Below, in pieces: positions 1 to 11,933 of a DNA stretch of 64,000 nt. Within the stretch, counting starts at the first letter, position 1; the number at the start of each line of letters is the position of its first letter. The notes under the pieces are model-generated. The model ran no database searches and was not told the origin of the DNA. It saw only the letters and a program-made list of their open reading frames with translations. The stretch lies in NCBI GenBank assembly GCA_037127255.1, contig JBANSL010000008.1, forward strand, positions 7,807,396-7,871,395, given 5' to 3'. Origin of the DNA: Persicaria tinctoria. Taxonomy: Eukaryota; Streptophyta; Magnoliopsida; Caryophyllales; Polygonaceae. The position numbers and the translations under genes were made by a program.

Positions 1-2260
1 GCCATCGAATCACCTACTGAAGCAACCGTAAAAATCAACACAAGGCCAACCCCATTCTACATGTATAGTAACATATGACCAAAAGTTTAGATGAATGAAT
101 TATGTCAAGGAATAAAGCATCTAAAGGGCCGGCCCTGAGCAAGTGCAAAGTGTGCACTTGACCAGGGCCTCTAATTTCGTTTGGCTTCAAAAAAAAAAAA
201 ACCCAATGGTAGTATACTTCAATTTTTTATTTTTTTTTGGTTTTGTGTTGTATTGCACGTCTGACGCGCTTCTCCTGGTGAATTGAAAGGGGAGAAACAT
301 CACGCCTGCCTCTTCGTTAATTTTTCATAGAAAACTTCAATCTTCTCCCTTCTTCAAACGGATCTATAAAGGGCCTTGCTATGGAGGCCTCTCTACAAAT
401 TAACATTATCCCCAGGTATGTAATTATGTAATCTAATTTCAGAATTCCAATTAGCAATTGCCAATTGCTCTCTACAAATCTCTGATTCGAATTTGATGTT
501 CACAGTGCTGTTAGGAACAGGGTTCTTGGTTGTTGGAGCGCCCATTCGTTTGTAGGTCGATTCTTGTTTCGCCGACTCGTCAAGTGCTCCAATTGCAGCA
601 GTAGGTGATGACTCAGGCTCGCTCCGATTGCAGCACTACAGCAAGTCGGTGGCATCTCCAATTGCACAAGGTGACGACTCTTCTGTCCTTTTTAGCTTTG
701 TGTTCCTGGAGGCCGGTTTAGAACGGCATTGGCCAAGTGGATAACCCTAATTTTTTGTGGCTTATTGCACTAATTGTAGTTGCGGATTACTTCGTAATAA
801 TATACTTACATGGATAAAACTCAAGTGTATTTAGTTATTATTTTAATTAAGAAATATTTATAATTTAAGTGTTTTTGTTGTTATTTTGATTAAAAACTAT
901 ATTTTCTCATGTCAATGTTAATTAAATTTCATCAAAATTTTGAGTCAAATACCATCTCGTTGAAACCCATTGGACGGCTGAAAACTAATTGCATTTGTTT
1001 GAATGATGAGAATCACATACTTATGTATTTGAAAGCTAAAAACGTTGTTGGTTGTCTAATGCACTCTCCCTGGTGTATTTCCCTATAGGATGTTAGCATT
1101 CTTAAATAATGGCAACTTTATAAGATTGTGGGCTTCCTGCAATCATACTCGAGCCTTCGTACTCATACCCCTCAAATTGGCAAATCGATTATGTTAAGAC
1201 TTTATTTTTCCCAAAACAGGAACCATCAAGAACCTCTTAACTCCGGACAAATTCGTAGAATGAAGGATTAACCTACTTTTGAATCTTCCCTCCCTCATTC
1301 ACGTGATGTTGTTCATTTCAATTTCACGGCTTTACATTTGTTGGTATACATTCTTTGTGTCCGGAGAAGCCTTTGGGCTTACTATATAGTTGATATTGGG
1401 CCCTTTAAAGTTTAATGGGCCAATTTTCTAAATATTCATTTCTTTTATACTAACACTACTTAGCGAAACATATCGTTTACTATTTAGTACATCGGTAGCA
1501 TTGAGGTGGTATTAGGAAAAAAAAAGTCTACTGGATTGGGAAGCCGGTATCGTGGCTATGCCCTTAGCAATATTTTGACAATGCGAATATCAAACCGGAA
1601 ACAAAGAAAAATAGGCATGGGTAAGATGTTACGACTGTTTTATAGGATTCGTATTATTACTATTAAAGTATGTAGTTTTTTGGCCTTAGGAGGAAGTAAT
1701 ATTTGGCCACTTTGTCATATAAACACACATAGTCTAGATCAAATAAGGCGGGTTCTCTTAAATACATTGGTCAAATTTCTTGATACCATGTCGATCAAAG
1801 TTGGTTAACCTTGTATGGTCGGTTAAGATGTTGGAGAAGAGTTGTGTGGGGCGGAAGCAAAAGATAGTGATGGAGGAAAGAAAGAGTTTGTTTGGTATTA
1901 GATCTTATTAGACCATAATTTAATAGCCCCGAACCTGCTGTCTCCCCCTTACTTTCTTCCAATCAACCCTATTCTTTACTCTCTCGCTCTCTTTCAAATT
2001 TTAGTTATTTAAAAAAAAAAATTAGAGGTGAGGAGAAAAATGTAGGGACTTGTCCTTTTAGAGACAAGCGATCTCAATCGCAAAACTTCAGATTCTCCTC
2101 CATAGAACTTCATATGATAGAGACCAAATAAGGCTATGGTTTCTTAAGAAAAAAAAATTGTTCATGATATATATTTTTAAAAAAAATAATCTTCGAAACA
2201 AATAGTAATTCCGCTATAATTTGTACAAAATCCATTAGCCGCCAGCAATTGAAATAAATA
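1..2260. other. AT-rich intergenic DNA, no gene seen
   Basis: I see no gene that I can support here. Near 127 a GGGCCGGCCCTGAG motif followed by an inverted CACTTG/CAAGTG resembles the end of a plant hAT-like non-autonomous element, but I found no matching other end. A 100-codon open frame at 1506-1808 has no recognisable domain and lies in AT-rich DNA, so it is probably chance. Confidence 0.5.
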
Positions 2261-2492
2261 CTCCCTCCGTTCTCTTTTATTTGTCTTTTTACTATTCAGA
2301 CGCGTTTTTTGAGGTGATAAAAACTATATAAAATATTTATTTTTTTAATAATTTTTTTTAACAATCTCATACTTATTAGTAATAAGTTTAATATTATTAA
2401 AACAATTGAAGAAAAAAAAAATATTTATAGAGCTTTTACCTTTCTAAAAAAACGTGCTAACTTTAAAAATGTCAAATATAATCGAACGGAGG
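2261..2492. mobile_element. Stowaway MITE
   Basis: The element starts CTCCCTCCGTTC and ends with the inverted GAACGGAGG, with TA on each side (2259-2260 and 2493-2494). It is AT-rich and has no coding capacity. The interior is a long imperfect palindrome (AAAACTATATAAAATATT against ATATTTATAGAGCTTTT). The ends and the TA target duplication are those of Stowaway (Tc1/mariner) MITEs. Several relatives lie elsewhere in the window. Confidence 0.85.
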
Positions 2493-2494
2493 TA

Positions 2495-3165
2495 GGCAAT
2501 AATGGACCAAATGATGGAGGTTGGGGTTTGAGTGCAATCTAGCGATATTGATATATGGCCCATCGATCAATTCGGTGGTAAATCCAATGCAAGTAGTAGG
2601 AGTATACTACAACCTGGTCCTGGACCACCCCATTTATATCTCACCTCACCTTCATCCACACTATATTATTATATAAATACGAGTAATATGTTGAGCTAAT
2701 TGATTTAATTTTGTCATGAATTAAATTTCTTCATCGGGATGTGTATATCCAAGTCATGGAGTATCATATATATCTCATTCTAATGGAGGCTAGTGACCCT
2801 AGTCCTATATTTAATGATCAAAATGATTAGGGTTTACCGTGTAAAAGATGATTATGTCCCTGAATTTTTATGTGCTTATTTTGCGGCAGATATATATGAA
2901 TAAATGCAGTACAATCAAATAATTACCCACTTTACCAAAATAACTACTCATTCTAACACACGAAATAAGTAATCATTATAACTGAATAATTATTATAATT
3001 GAATAACTATTTATTACTACAACATAATAACTCATTGAAACACATGTTTTGATAATACTATATACGTTCTTCAGAAAATTATGTGCTTTTATTTGATGAC
3101 AATACGTTTTGGTGATTTTATATTGTTTTGGTTTGTAGTGACACTACATACATATAATACTAGTA
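2495..3165. other. Intergenic DNA, nothing identified
   Basis: AT-rich sequence without a supportable gene or element. A run of short diverged direct repeats (AATAATTATTATAATTGAATAAC-like) at about 2920-3015 is the only visible structure. Confidence 0.5.
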
Positions 3166-3195
3166 ATTCATCCGTTTACTTTTAAATGTGATTCA
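3166..3195. mobile_element. Left part of a Stowaway MITE split by the Copia element
   Basis: The stretch reads ATTCATCCGTTTACTTTT.. after a TA and stops where the Copia LTR begins. Its continuation is found 6.3 kb away at 9478, just after the other LTR. Joined, the two pieces align with the opposite end of the same MITE (the reverse complement of 9600-9650). Confidence 0.65.
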
Positions 3196-4065
3196 TGTTT
3201 GTAATCTTTGTAATAAGTTGTAAAACAAGACAATGGTTTATTTGGTTTTGTAAGATGCACTAGTAACTAGGACAGGTTCTCTAAAGGCTCTACAAGACTT
3301 AGTCATTGCCATGGTCAAGGAAAAGCTCATTAGACCCATGGTTGCACCATGTCAGGTCCAATGGCTAGCCTTGAGCTATTAGGTGAAGCTAAGTATGTAT
3401 GATGCCTTATAAGATTTTGTTGGGTCCGTTTGTGTTTGATGCTTGCAGGCTTGAGCTCACACAGATTTGGGCCTATTCCATCTGGCCCAAATCTCAGCCC
3501 ATTTCTCTTGGCTCTCTTTCGACCGTTGTAACCCTAGTCTATTTAAGCCCTCTTCTGGATACCTAAGAGAACTGTAGCATCGTTCTCACTCTCTCTGGTA
3601 AGCCAAGGGGCGACTGGGTTAGGGTTTGGGAGAAAACACTAGGGTTTGGCTCTCAGGCCACCTAACGTCGATGATTCTCTTCAAGGGTGCTCTTCTGGGT
3701 TGATGCTACCTGAGTACCTGCTCGTTTGACGAAGAAGAAGAAGAATGGAGGGTTCTGCAAGGAGAAATCTCCCCTGAGATTTCTCGGTGTCCTTCGCGGA
3801 CTTTCTCTAACCCTATTCCCTGTTTATCTTCTTTGTCCTTGTTTGTTAGAATCGCGTCTTAGATCTAGTGCATCTGAAACCTCTGTAACCTGTCTTGAAC
3901 CTTTGGTTGCTTAGTGAAATTGGGTGAGCCTCCCCTCCCGAGGTTCCGCGGATGTAGGGAAACCGAACCGCGTAAACAAAGCTTTGTGTCTCTCGTTTAT
4001 GCATGTTTATCGCTTTACTTGAGTTTATCGCAAGCTATTCGAAGTGAGAAACCCTAGATCGAACA
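3196..4065 (+). repeat. Left LTR of the 6.3 kb Copia element
   Basis: 870 bp, TGTTTGTAATC.. to ..GATCGAACA. A TATA-like CTATTTAAG at about 3539 is the likely U3 promoter. A 62-codon open frame within it (3726-3914) recurs in the other LTR and is not a gene. Confidence 0.93.
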
Positions 4066-4068
4066 AAT

Positions 4069-4080
4069 TGGTATCAGAGC
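4069..4080 (+). promoter_or_regulatory. Primer-binding site (tRNA-Met type)
   Basis: TGGTATCAGAGC lies three bases after the left LTR. It is the usual complement of the 3' end of initiator tRNA-Met used by plant Copia elements to prime minus-strand cDNA. Confidence 0.9.
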
Positions 4081-4314
4081 CTAAGCTTGTCTCTCTTTTC
4101 GTTTACGAAAAGAAGTTGAACCGGCCTTGATCCTTTAAGCTTCCGCTGGATCTAGGGTTTACTGTCTTCGCTTAGTTTTCTTTTTTGTTTTCTGTTCCAC
4201 AGTAACAAGAAAAACCAAAAATAGCTTTGTTTACTTTAGGGTTTCCTAGATCTAGCCTTCCTTGCTTTAGATCCTTTATTTTAAGTTTTTCCTAACTTAT
4301 ATCTGTGTTTTTCT

Positions 4315-7300
4315 ATGGCAGAGAACACAGTAAGGATGAAGCCCTTCGACGGGACCACTGACTTTGCCATGTGGCAAGTCAAAATGAAGGTTGTGTTGAT
4401 CAAGGAGAAGTGCTGGAAGGCTGTAAAAGAAGCATATCCTGTTGGCACAACAGATGCATCCAAGTCTGAAATGGATGAGCAAGCTCATTCAGAAATAATG
4501 ATCAGGTTAGCTAACGACGTAGCTCGTCAGGTGGTGAGCAAAACTACTCCTAAAACTCTTTGGGATGCACTTGAGTCTCTTTACTTGACTAAGTCTTTGC
4601 CTAGAAAGATATCTTTGCCGTGTCGTTTGTTCACTTTTAAAATGGATATTAACCTGTCATTAAATGAAAACTTGGATAAATTTCTTAGACTTACTCAAGA
4701 GCTTGAAAGATGTGATGATAAGGTTAAGGATACTCATCAAGCTGTTTTGTTATTAAACTCTCTGCCTGCCCAATTTGACACTTTTAAGGATGTGATTTAG
4801 TTAAGTAATGATGACTTGGGTAAAGAAAAAAAAATTGAGTCTATTATTGAGAAAAATGAGATTATGAAAGTGTTCAAAACCAAAAATGAAAAGAAAGCTG
4901 AAAACAATGTCAAATCTGAGGCTCTCTTTACTAAGGCTAAGAGTAAAAACAATAACAAGAAGTCTAAGAAGAAAGATAAGGAAAAAGATGGGTCTAGCTC
5001 TTCTGGGGAAGGTAACAGTAACAGAAATTGCCATTATTGTGACAAACCTAGGCATTTCATTAAAGACTGTTATAAAAAGAAAAAGGCTGATGAAAATAAG
5101 AAGAAAAAGGAAACTGCTGTTGTGCTTGAACAACAAACTGATTATTCCCATCAACTGCTTGTGTGCTCTTCTGAGGTGCCTTCTAATACTTGGATTTTAG
5201 ACTCTGGCTGCACTATTCATGCTACTCCTGATAGATCTATGTTTAGCTCTTTTTCCGAGTATGATGGTGGTGATGTTTTGCTTGGTGATGACACTGCTTT
5301 GTCTATTAAGGGTATTGGAAATGTGCCTATTAGAATGTTTGATGGGAAAGTCAGGGTTCTCCAAAAGGTCAGGTGGGTACCTGACCTTAAGGGAAATTTG
5401 ATGTCTGAATCTATTTTGGATGATTCCAAGTATCACATTAACACTTACAGTGGAATTAAGGAAGTCTCTAAAAATGGGACTATACTTATACGCAATATCA
5501 AGAAAAGAGGACTATACTGTGTTATAGGCACTCCTAAATTGAACTGTACCACTGTTAAGGATGGTGTGGCACTTGATCATACCAAACTTTGGCACACTAG
5601 ACTTGGTCATATTGGCTTTAATGGTTTGAATCACCTGTTTAAATCTGGCATGATTAATTCTAAACTTATTGATCTGAAACCGTGTGAGGGTTGCATCTAT
5701 GGTAAGAAATCTAGACATGCCTTTCCTAAGTCTTCTTATGTTGCAACTAAACCTCTTGAGTATGTGCATTCTGATTTGTGGGGTTCTGCTCAGATTGATA
5801 CTATAGGGGGTAGAAAATATTTCATATCTTTTATAGATCATTACTCAAGAAAAGTGTGGGTTTACTTGCTTAAATAAAAAACAGAAGCTTTTGATGTGTT
5901 TAAGACTTGGAAGTTGCATGTTGAAAATGAATCTGACCATAAACTGAAATGTTTAAGAACTGACAATGGCTTAAAATTCTGTAATCATGCATTTAGTGAT
6001 TTCTGTAAGCATCACGGTGTCAAAAGGCATTTCTCAGTCCCTAGCACACCTCAACAAAATGGTGTTGCTGAGAGAATGAACAGAACTTTGCTTGAAAAAG
6101 CAAGGTGCATGCTATTCAGTGCTGGGAAGAAACCTTATTTGTGGGGTGAGGCTGTCAACACAGATGCATACCTCATAAATAGGTGCCCTTCTTCTGCTGT
6201 GGAGTTTAAGACTCCACAGGAGTTGTGGTATGGGAAAAAGCCTGACTTGACACACCTTAGGCCCTTTGGATGCACTGCCTACACACATGTGTCTCAAGGC
6301 AAGCTGCAACCAAGGGCCCAAAAGGCAGTCATGTTAGGATATCCTGAGGGCACAAAGGGTTACAAGTTATTGCTCATACAGCCTCATGGCTTCAAAGTAA
6401 TAACTTCAAGAAATGTGACTTTTGACGAGGATGCTTACCATTATAAAGCTGAACTGACAAGCTCTGATGAGTGTGCAGGTACCTACGGAGAAGCTGAGGA
6501 TCTTCCAACCTTCTTCTTGCCTCATGAAGCTATCCAACCTCCAGATGATGAGGATGGGTCATTCCCTGAAGACAACTCCTCTCATGGTGGGGAGCATGAC
6601 TCAGAGCTTCCTTCAAACCAAGAAAATGGTCATTCAAATGACCACATTGAACATGGAGGTCACCCTGGTGATCCAAATGAAGTGCATTTACCCCACCAAT
6701 CTGGTGGGGAAGTAAGTTCATATTCCTCTCTCTCAAACTCTCAGTATGGAGAGTCCTCTGTGAATGATACCTCTGTGCATCATATCCCTGATTACAGTGA
6801 CTATCAACTCACTAGAGATAGAGAACCTAGGGCAATTAAACCTAATAGATGGTATATCAATTTTGCTGAATTGGAAGATGTTGATTTGGTGGAGTTTGCA
6901 TTCATTTCTGCTGAACTTGTTAGATCTTATACTCCTGAGTCTTTTGACCAAGCTATGAAAAATTCTAATTCTAAGTATTGGTTAAAAGCTATGCAAGATG
7001 AGTTACAGTCTATGCTTGTGAACAAAACCTGGGTGTTAGTTCCTAAACCTAAAAATGCTAGGATCATAGATTGTAAATGGATCTACAAGTTAAAAGGAAA
7101 GTGTAAAACCTCACGAACCAGCTAGATACAAAGCTAGATTAGTGGCCAAGGGTTTTACTCAAAAAGAGGGAATTGATTACAATGACATCTTTGCACCTGT
7201 GGTTAAATATAAAACATTGAGGTTAATGCTTGCTGTTGCCACTGTTTATGACTGGGACTTGGAGCAAATGGATGTCAAAACTGCTTTTCTACATGGTGAT

Positions 7301-8503
7301 TTGCATGAGATCATTTATATGAGTTAGCCAAAAGGATTTGTTGATGCTAATAAACCTGATCATGTTTGTCTCCTTAAGAAATCTATATATGGTTTAAAGC
7401 AGAGTCCTAGGCAATGGAACTTAAAATTTGATTCTTGCATGAAGAAACTTGGTTTCCAGAAAAGTAGTTATGACACTTGCTTGTATTTCAAAGGTGTTAA
7501 GTCTAAATCTCCTTTGTTTGTGCTCCTTTATGTTGATGACATTCTTATCTTACGCAACTCTAAAGTTCTTATTGCTGCTGTAAAAAGGGACTTGAAACTG
7601 CATTTTGATATGAAAGATTTAGGAGCTGCTAAAAGAATACTTGGTATTAACATCACTATAGATAGAAAACAGAAACTGATGTGGCTTTCTCAAAGTGATT
7701 ATGTGCAGAAGGTGCTTGATAAATTCAACCTGAATTGTTCTAGACCCACAAGTATTCCCTTATGAGGGCACTTAGACTTAACTAAGAAACATTGTCCCAC
7801 TAAAGAAGCTGAAAAACAAAAGATGTCTAAAATTCCATATGATGTTGTTGTTGGGTCTGTCATGTATGCCATGGTATGCACTAGACCTGACCTTGTATTT
7901 GCTATAAGTGTTCTTAGCCGATTTATGTCTAACCCTAGCAATGTCCATTGGGAAGGCATGAAGTATTTACTTAGATATCTCAGTGGCACAAAAAATTACT
8001 GCCTTGTGTTTGGTGAACATGCTTCAAAGCATGATTTGCATGGGTTTGTTGATTCTGATTATGCAAGAAATAAAGATGATAGAAAATCAACTTCATCCTA
8101 TGTCTACACTTGGGTTGGTAATTGTATATCATGGAAGTCACATCTACAATCAGTTGTAGCTCTGTCATCTACAGAGGCTGAGTATGTTGCTGCAACTGAG
8201 GCAGCTAAAGAAGCTTCCTGGCTTGCTGGAATACTTGGTGAAATCTTCCCTATTACTTTCTTACCTGTTTTACATATGGATAGCCAAAGTGCCTTGTACT
8301 TGTGTATGGATCATGTATACCATGAAAGGACCAAACACATAGATGTGAGGCAACATTACATCCGTGTCCAGGTTGAAAAGAATCTTATAGATGTGAAGAA
8401 GATTAAGGGAGACCTTAATCCTGCTGACTTTGGTACTAAAACTGTCACAGTTGACAAATTCTCCTTTTGCAGGAACTTCCTGCATATATGGGAGAGTACC
8501 TAA
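4315..8503 (+). pseudogene. Copia gag-pol polyprotein, broken by stops and a frameshift
   Basis: The ATG at 4315 opens a Gag region. A CX2CX4HX4C zinc knuckle lies at about 5029-5070 after a lysine-rich stretch. The protease Asp-Ser-Gly is at 5200-5208. The pre-integrase HHCC region is at about 5590-5705. The integrase D,D,E residues are in HSDLWG (near 5770), RTDNG (near 5955) and NGVAERMNR (near 6060). Reverse transcriptase starts at about 6950, with YVDD at 7529-7540, and RNase H lies at about 8040-8240. Breaks: TAG at 4798, TAA at 5875, one extra base near 7100-7103 that moves the reading frame by one, TAG at 7325 and TGA at 7763. The frame otherwise stays open to the TAA at 8501. The interruptions leave the catalytic motifs recognisable, so the decay is recent. 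It may still be mobilised in trans because LTRs and primer site are intact. Confidence 0.93.
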
Positions 8504-8607
8504 GTGCCTTAGCTGTTCATGAACCGATGACGGACTGGAGGGAATCCCAACTCACTACTGGTGACCAAAGAAGAACTGTATCACAAGGATTAGAAGGGCA
8601 TTTGTTA

Positions 8608-9477
8608 TGTTTGTAATCCTTGTAATAAGTTGTAAAACAAGACAATGGTTTATTTGGTTTTGTAAGATGCACTAGTAACAAGGACAGGTTCTTTAAAGGC
8701 TCTACAAGACTTAGCCATTGCCATGGTCAAGGAAAAGCTCATTGGACCCATGGTTGCACCATGTCAGGTCCAATGGCTGGCCTTGAGCTATTAGGTGAAG
8801 CTAAGTATGTATGATGCCTTATAAGATTTTGTTGGGTCCGTTTGTGTTTGATGCTTGCAGGCTTGAGCTCACACAGATTTGGGCCTAATCCATCTGGCCT
8901 AAATCTGAGCCCATTTCTCTTGGCTCTCTTTCGACCGTTGTAACCCTAGCCTATTTAAGCCCTCTTCTGGATACCTAAGAGAACTGTAGCATCGTTCTCA
9001 CTCTCTCTGGTAAGCCAAGGGGCGACTGGGTTAGGGTTTGGGAGAAAACACTAGGGTTTGGCTCTCAGGCCACCTAACGTCGGCGATTCTCTTCAAGGGT
9101 GCTCTTCTGGGTTGATGCTACCTGAGTACCTGCTCGTTTGACGAAGAAGAAGGAGAATGGAGGGTTCTGCAAGGAGAAATCTCCCCTGAGATTTCTCGGT
9201 GTCCTTCACGGACTTTCTCTAACCCTATTCCTCGTTTATCTTCTTTGTCCTTGTTTGTTAGAATCGCGTCTTAGATCTAGTGCATCTGAAACCTCTGTAA
9301 CCTGTCTTGAACCTTTGGTTGCTTAGTGAAATTGGGTGAACCTCCCCTCTTGAGGTTCCGCGGATGTAGGGAAACCGAACCGCGTAAACAAAGCTTTGTG
9401 TCTCTCCTTTATGCATGTTTATCGCTTTACTTGAGTTTATCGCAAGCTATTCGAAGTGAGAAACCCTAGATCGAACA
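8608..9477 (+). repeat. Right LTR of the 6.3 kb Copia element
   Basis: 870 bp, the same length as the left LTR, with about 20 substitutions and no indel that I could see. The purine-rich AGAAGGG at about 8592-8599 is a weak candidate polypurine tract. Confidence 0.93.
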
Positions 9478-9650
9478 CTATTTATTCCCATTTTTTAAGG
9501 ATGATTAAAAAATATTAATTGTTTAAAATAATTTTATACTTTTTTTGATAACAAAATAATTTTATACTTTTTTTGATAACAAAATAATTTTATACTTATG
9601 ACTTTAAAAACGTAAATAAATAGTAAATGTCATTTAAAAAACTGAGGAAG
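9478..9650. mobile_element. Right part of the Stowaway MITE split by Copia
   Basis: This continues the MITE begun at 3166 and ends in ..AAACTGAGGAAG. At 9521-9600 it holds about 2.5 tandem copies of a roughly 26-bp unit (AATAATTTTATACTTTTTTT..). Confidence 0.65.
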
Positions 9651-10337
9651 CAATTTACATGAGTGTGAAATTTGAATAAAAAAAACAGTTAAAAATGTTG
9701 ATCCCTAAAAAATGGATTGTTGATCTTTGATCATTCAAAGCTTACAAGGTGTTGAGTATATGATTGTGGGAGATCCCACATTGATTAAAAATTGAATCCG
9801 AGTCTTGCATATAAATTAGTGAGCTACCCCACCTAACACCTGGTTTTATGATTGAACCCTACTCGGTTTGTGTGCTCGGCTCCGTTGGTGTGCATGGTGC
9901 GCTTGGACATGCGTGGCTCCACCCCCGATTAGGGATTTTAAAATACAAATGTACTCATTTATTTAGTTTTTTTTCTAAGACAAAATGTAGTACGGAGTAA
10001 TTTATTCTGTTAAAGGATTTAGCTAATTTTCTTTAATTTTTTTAACACTTATTTTAGTGAGCCGTTATACTAAGTTATCGATCTGCACCGCCATTAACAT
10101 CATTATGTCCAAAATGATCTCAAATTTAATGATCTTTTTAATTGGAAAGTGGACACTTGGCCATATATACAATATTCTTAATTCCCAGGGGATTATAGTA
10201 CATCTCTTCCAAGTTACTCTAAGAAATGAGGATTGAAAGATTTGTTTTATAATGAACAAGTCCAGATAATTAAGTAATAAAATACATAAATCAAGTAAAT
10301 GATATATACACATTAACTAATGAGGCATATTGCATCC
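9651..10337. other. Intergenic DNA, nothing identified
   Basis: No gene or element end that I can support. The reading frames are short. Confidence 0.5.
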
Positions 10338-11307
10338 CATAAACGTTTGGAAAGATACCTGGGTTCCCAATCATAACCTCACAAACTTTTAACAACATAT
10401 GGATCTCGACCTTAAAGTTAACCAACTATTCACGTCTAACAAGGAGTGGAATGTTCCCCTCCTCCATGAGATTTTCCCCAATAACATTGTCCAACAAATC
10501 ATCAGAGTTCAAATTCCTAACTGGAACACTCCTGATAAACTGATTTGGAAATTTACCTCGGATGGCCAATTTACTACTAGATCGGTTAGACAAATGGATC
10601 CCGACCTTAAATGGATAGTAGGAAATGGAGACTCCATAAACGTTTGGAAAGATTCATGGGTTCCCAATCATAATCTCACAAGCTTTCAAGAACATATGGA
10701 TCCCGACCTTAAAGTTAACCAGCTATTCACGTCTAACAATGAGTGAAATGTTCCCCTCCTCCATGATATTTTCCCCAATAACATTGTCCAACAAATCATC
10801 AGAATTCAAATTCCTAACTGGAACACTCCTGATAAACTGATTTGGAAATTTACCTCGGATGGCCAATTTACTACTAGATCGGTTAGACAAATGGATCCCG
10901 ACCTTAAATGGATAGTAGGAAATAGAGACTCCATAAACGTTTGGAAAGATTCATGGGTTCCCAATCATAATCTCACAAGCTTTCAAGAACATATGGATCC
11001 CGACCTTAAAGTTAACCAGCTATTCACGTCTAACAAGGAGTGAAATGTTCCCCTCCTCCATGATATTTTCCCCAATAACATTGTCCAACAAATCATCAGA
11101 ATTCAAATTCCTAACTGGAACACTCCTGATAAACTGATTTGGAAATTTACCTCGGATGGCCAATTTACTACTAGATCGGTCAGACAAATTGATCCCGACC
11201 TTAAATGAATAGTAGAAAATGGAGACTTCATAAACGTTTGGAAAGATCCCTGGGTTCCCAATCATAACCTCACAAGCTTTCAAGGAGTGGAATGTTCCCC
11301 TCGTCAC
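10338..11307 (+). repeat. Tandem array of a 297-bp unit derived from LINE reverse-transcriptase sequence
   Basis: CATAAACGTTTGGAAAGAT recurs at 10338, 10635, 10932 and 11229, an exact 297-bp period and thus 99 codons. The encoded unit has GNGDSINVWKDSWVPN, DPDLKVNQLFTSN and NTPDKLIWKFTSDGQFTTRS, which is the region after the reverse-transcriptase domain of plant L1-like LINEs. Three full units and a shortened fourth are present. The first unit is open (frame 10399-10746). Later units carry the same TGA (GAGTGAAATG) in place of GAGTGGAATG, and the third also has TGA in TTAAATGAATAG. The last unit lacks about 50 bp. No promoter or gene context is visible. Confidence 0.85.
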
Positions 11308-11373
11308 ATCTAGATATTGATTAAATTATGGCACATGTTCTCAACTGGATACGATGTTCTACGCATATATAGA

Positions 11374-11925
11374 CAGTGATAGAGCTAGGGGTGCTTTCTG
11401 GCAGAAAAAATACAAATTTTTTTTTTGCATATATTTAGTATTTTTAAGGTAATATAATATCTTTAAATGATATTTGAAACAAAGTGTTATCTAACTCAAG
11501 TGGTAAAGGAGGGAATGAAGTATAATCAAAAGGTATTGGGTTCAAGTCTCAACCCCTTCACTTTTTATTTGTTTTACTATATCATTAACTCTTCTTGATT
11601 TATCTCTATATGTTTTGTTTCTATCAACTATTTCATTTAAAAATGTCATATTTATGTTTAAATTATACACTTCACATTTTCTTTCAATATTATTTTAAAA
11701 GTAATTCTTCGTGATTTTTTTCTATATTTTTTGTTTCTCCTTTATTTTTTAGGTTACTCTCAACTATTTAAATACCAAAAAAACATTCAAAAAAATTCAA
11801 AATTTCAGCGTTTTTTCAATATATTTTTAAAAAAGTATTCTTAATAAGTATACACCAAAAACAATATTTTACGAATTTTTTTTTAACACTCCCCTGACCG
11901 AAATTCTGGCTCTGCCCTGCCACTG
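11374..11925. mobile_element. hAT-like non-autonomous element with a tRNA-like core
   Basis: The ends are CAGTGATAGAGCTAGGGG and, inverted, CAGTGGCAGGGCAGAGCCAG. They are flanked by a perfect 8-bp duplication TATATAGA (11366-11373 and 11926-11933), which fits the hAT superfamily. The interior has no protein. At about 11488-11560 it contains CTCAAGTGGTAAAG and GGGTTCAAGTCTC, which look like a tRNA box A and box B. A second copy lies at 19060-20188 with its own 8-bp duplication. Confidence 0.78.
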
Positions 11926-11933
11926 TATATAGA

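Larger units (their letters stand above)
3196..9477 (+). mobile_element. Ty1/Copia LTR retrotransposon, complete but coding-defective
   Basis: The 6282-bp element has two 870-bp LTRs (3196-4065 and 8608-9477), each starting TG and ending CA. A tRNA-Met type primer-binding site follows the left LTR. The internal order is Gag, protease, integrase, reverse transcriptase, RNase H, which is the Copia order. By eye the LTRs differ at about 20 of 870 positions (about 2.3%), so the insertion is fairly young. The polyprotein has four in-frame stops and one frameshift, so this copy cannot move on its own. The flanks (ATTCA on the left, CTATT on the right) do not form a target duplication. Confidence 0.95.

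Noticed and set aside
1506..1808. 100-codon open frame upstream of the Copia element
   Set aside because: No domain, no splice or promoter context, and biased AT-rich codons. Most likely chance.
4315..8503. Copia in-frame stops as programmed read-through
   Set aside because: Four stops in unrelated contexts plus a frameshift fit decay. Copia elements normally use one open frame.
3196..9477. A 5-bp target duplication for this Copia element
   Set aside because: ATTCA and CTATT do not match, and shifting the LTR ends breaks the TG..CA termini.
10338..11307. CRISPR-like or classical satellite reading of the 297-bp array
   Set aside because: The units are contiguous without spacers and encode a LINE segment. 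Plant nuclear DNA has no CRISPR arrays.
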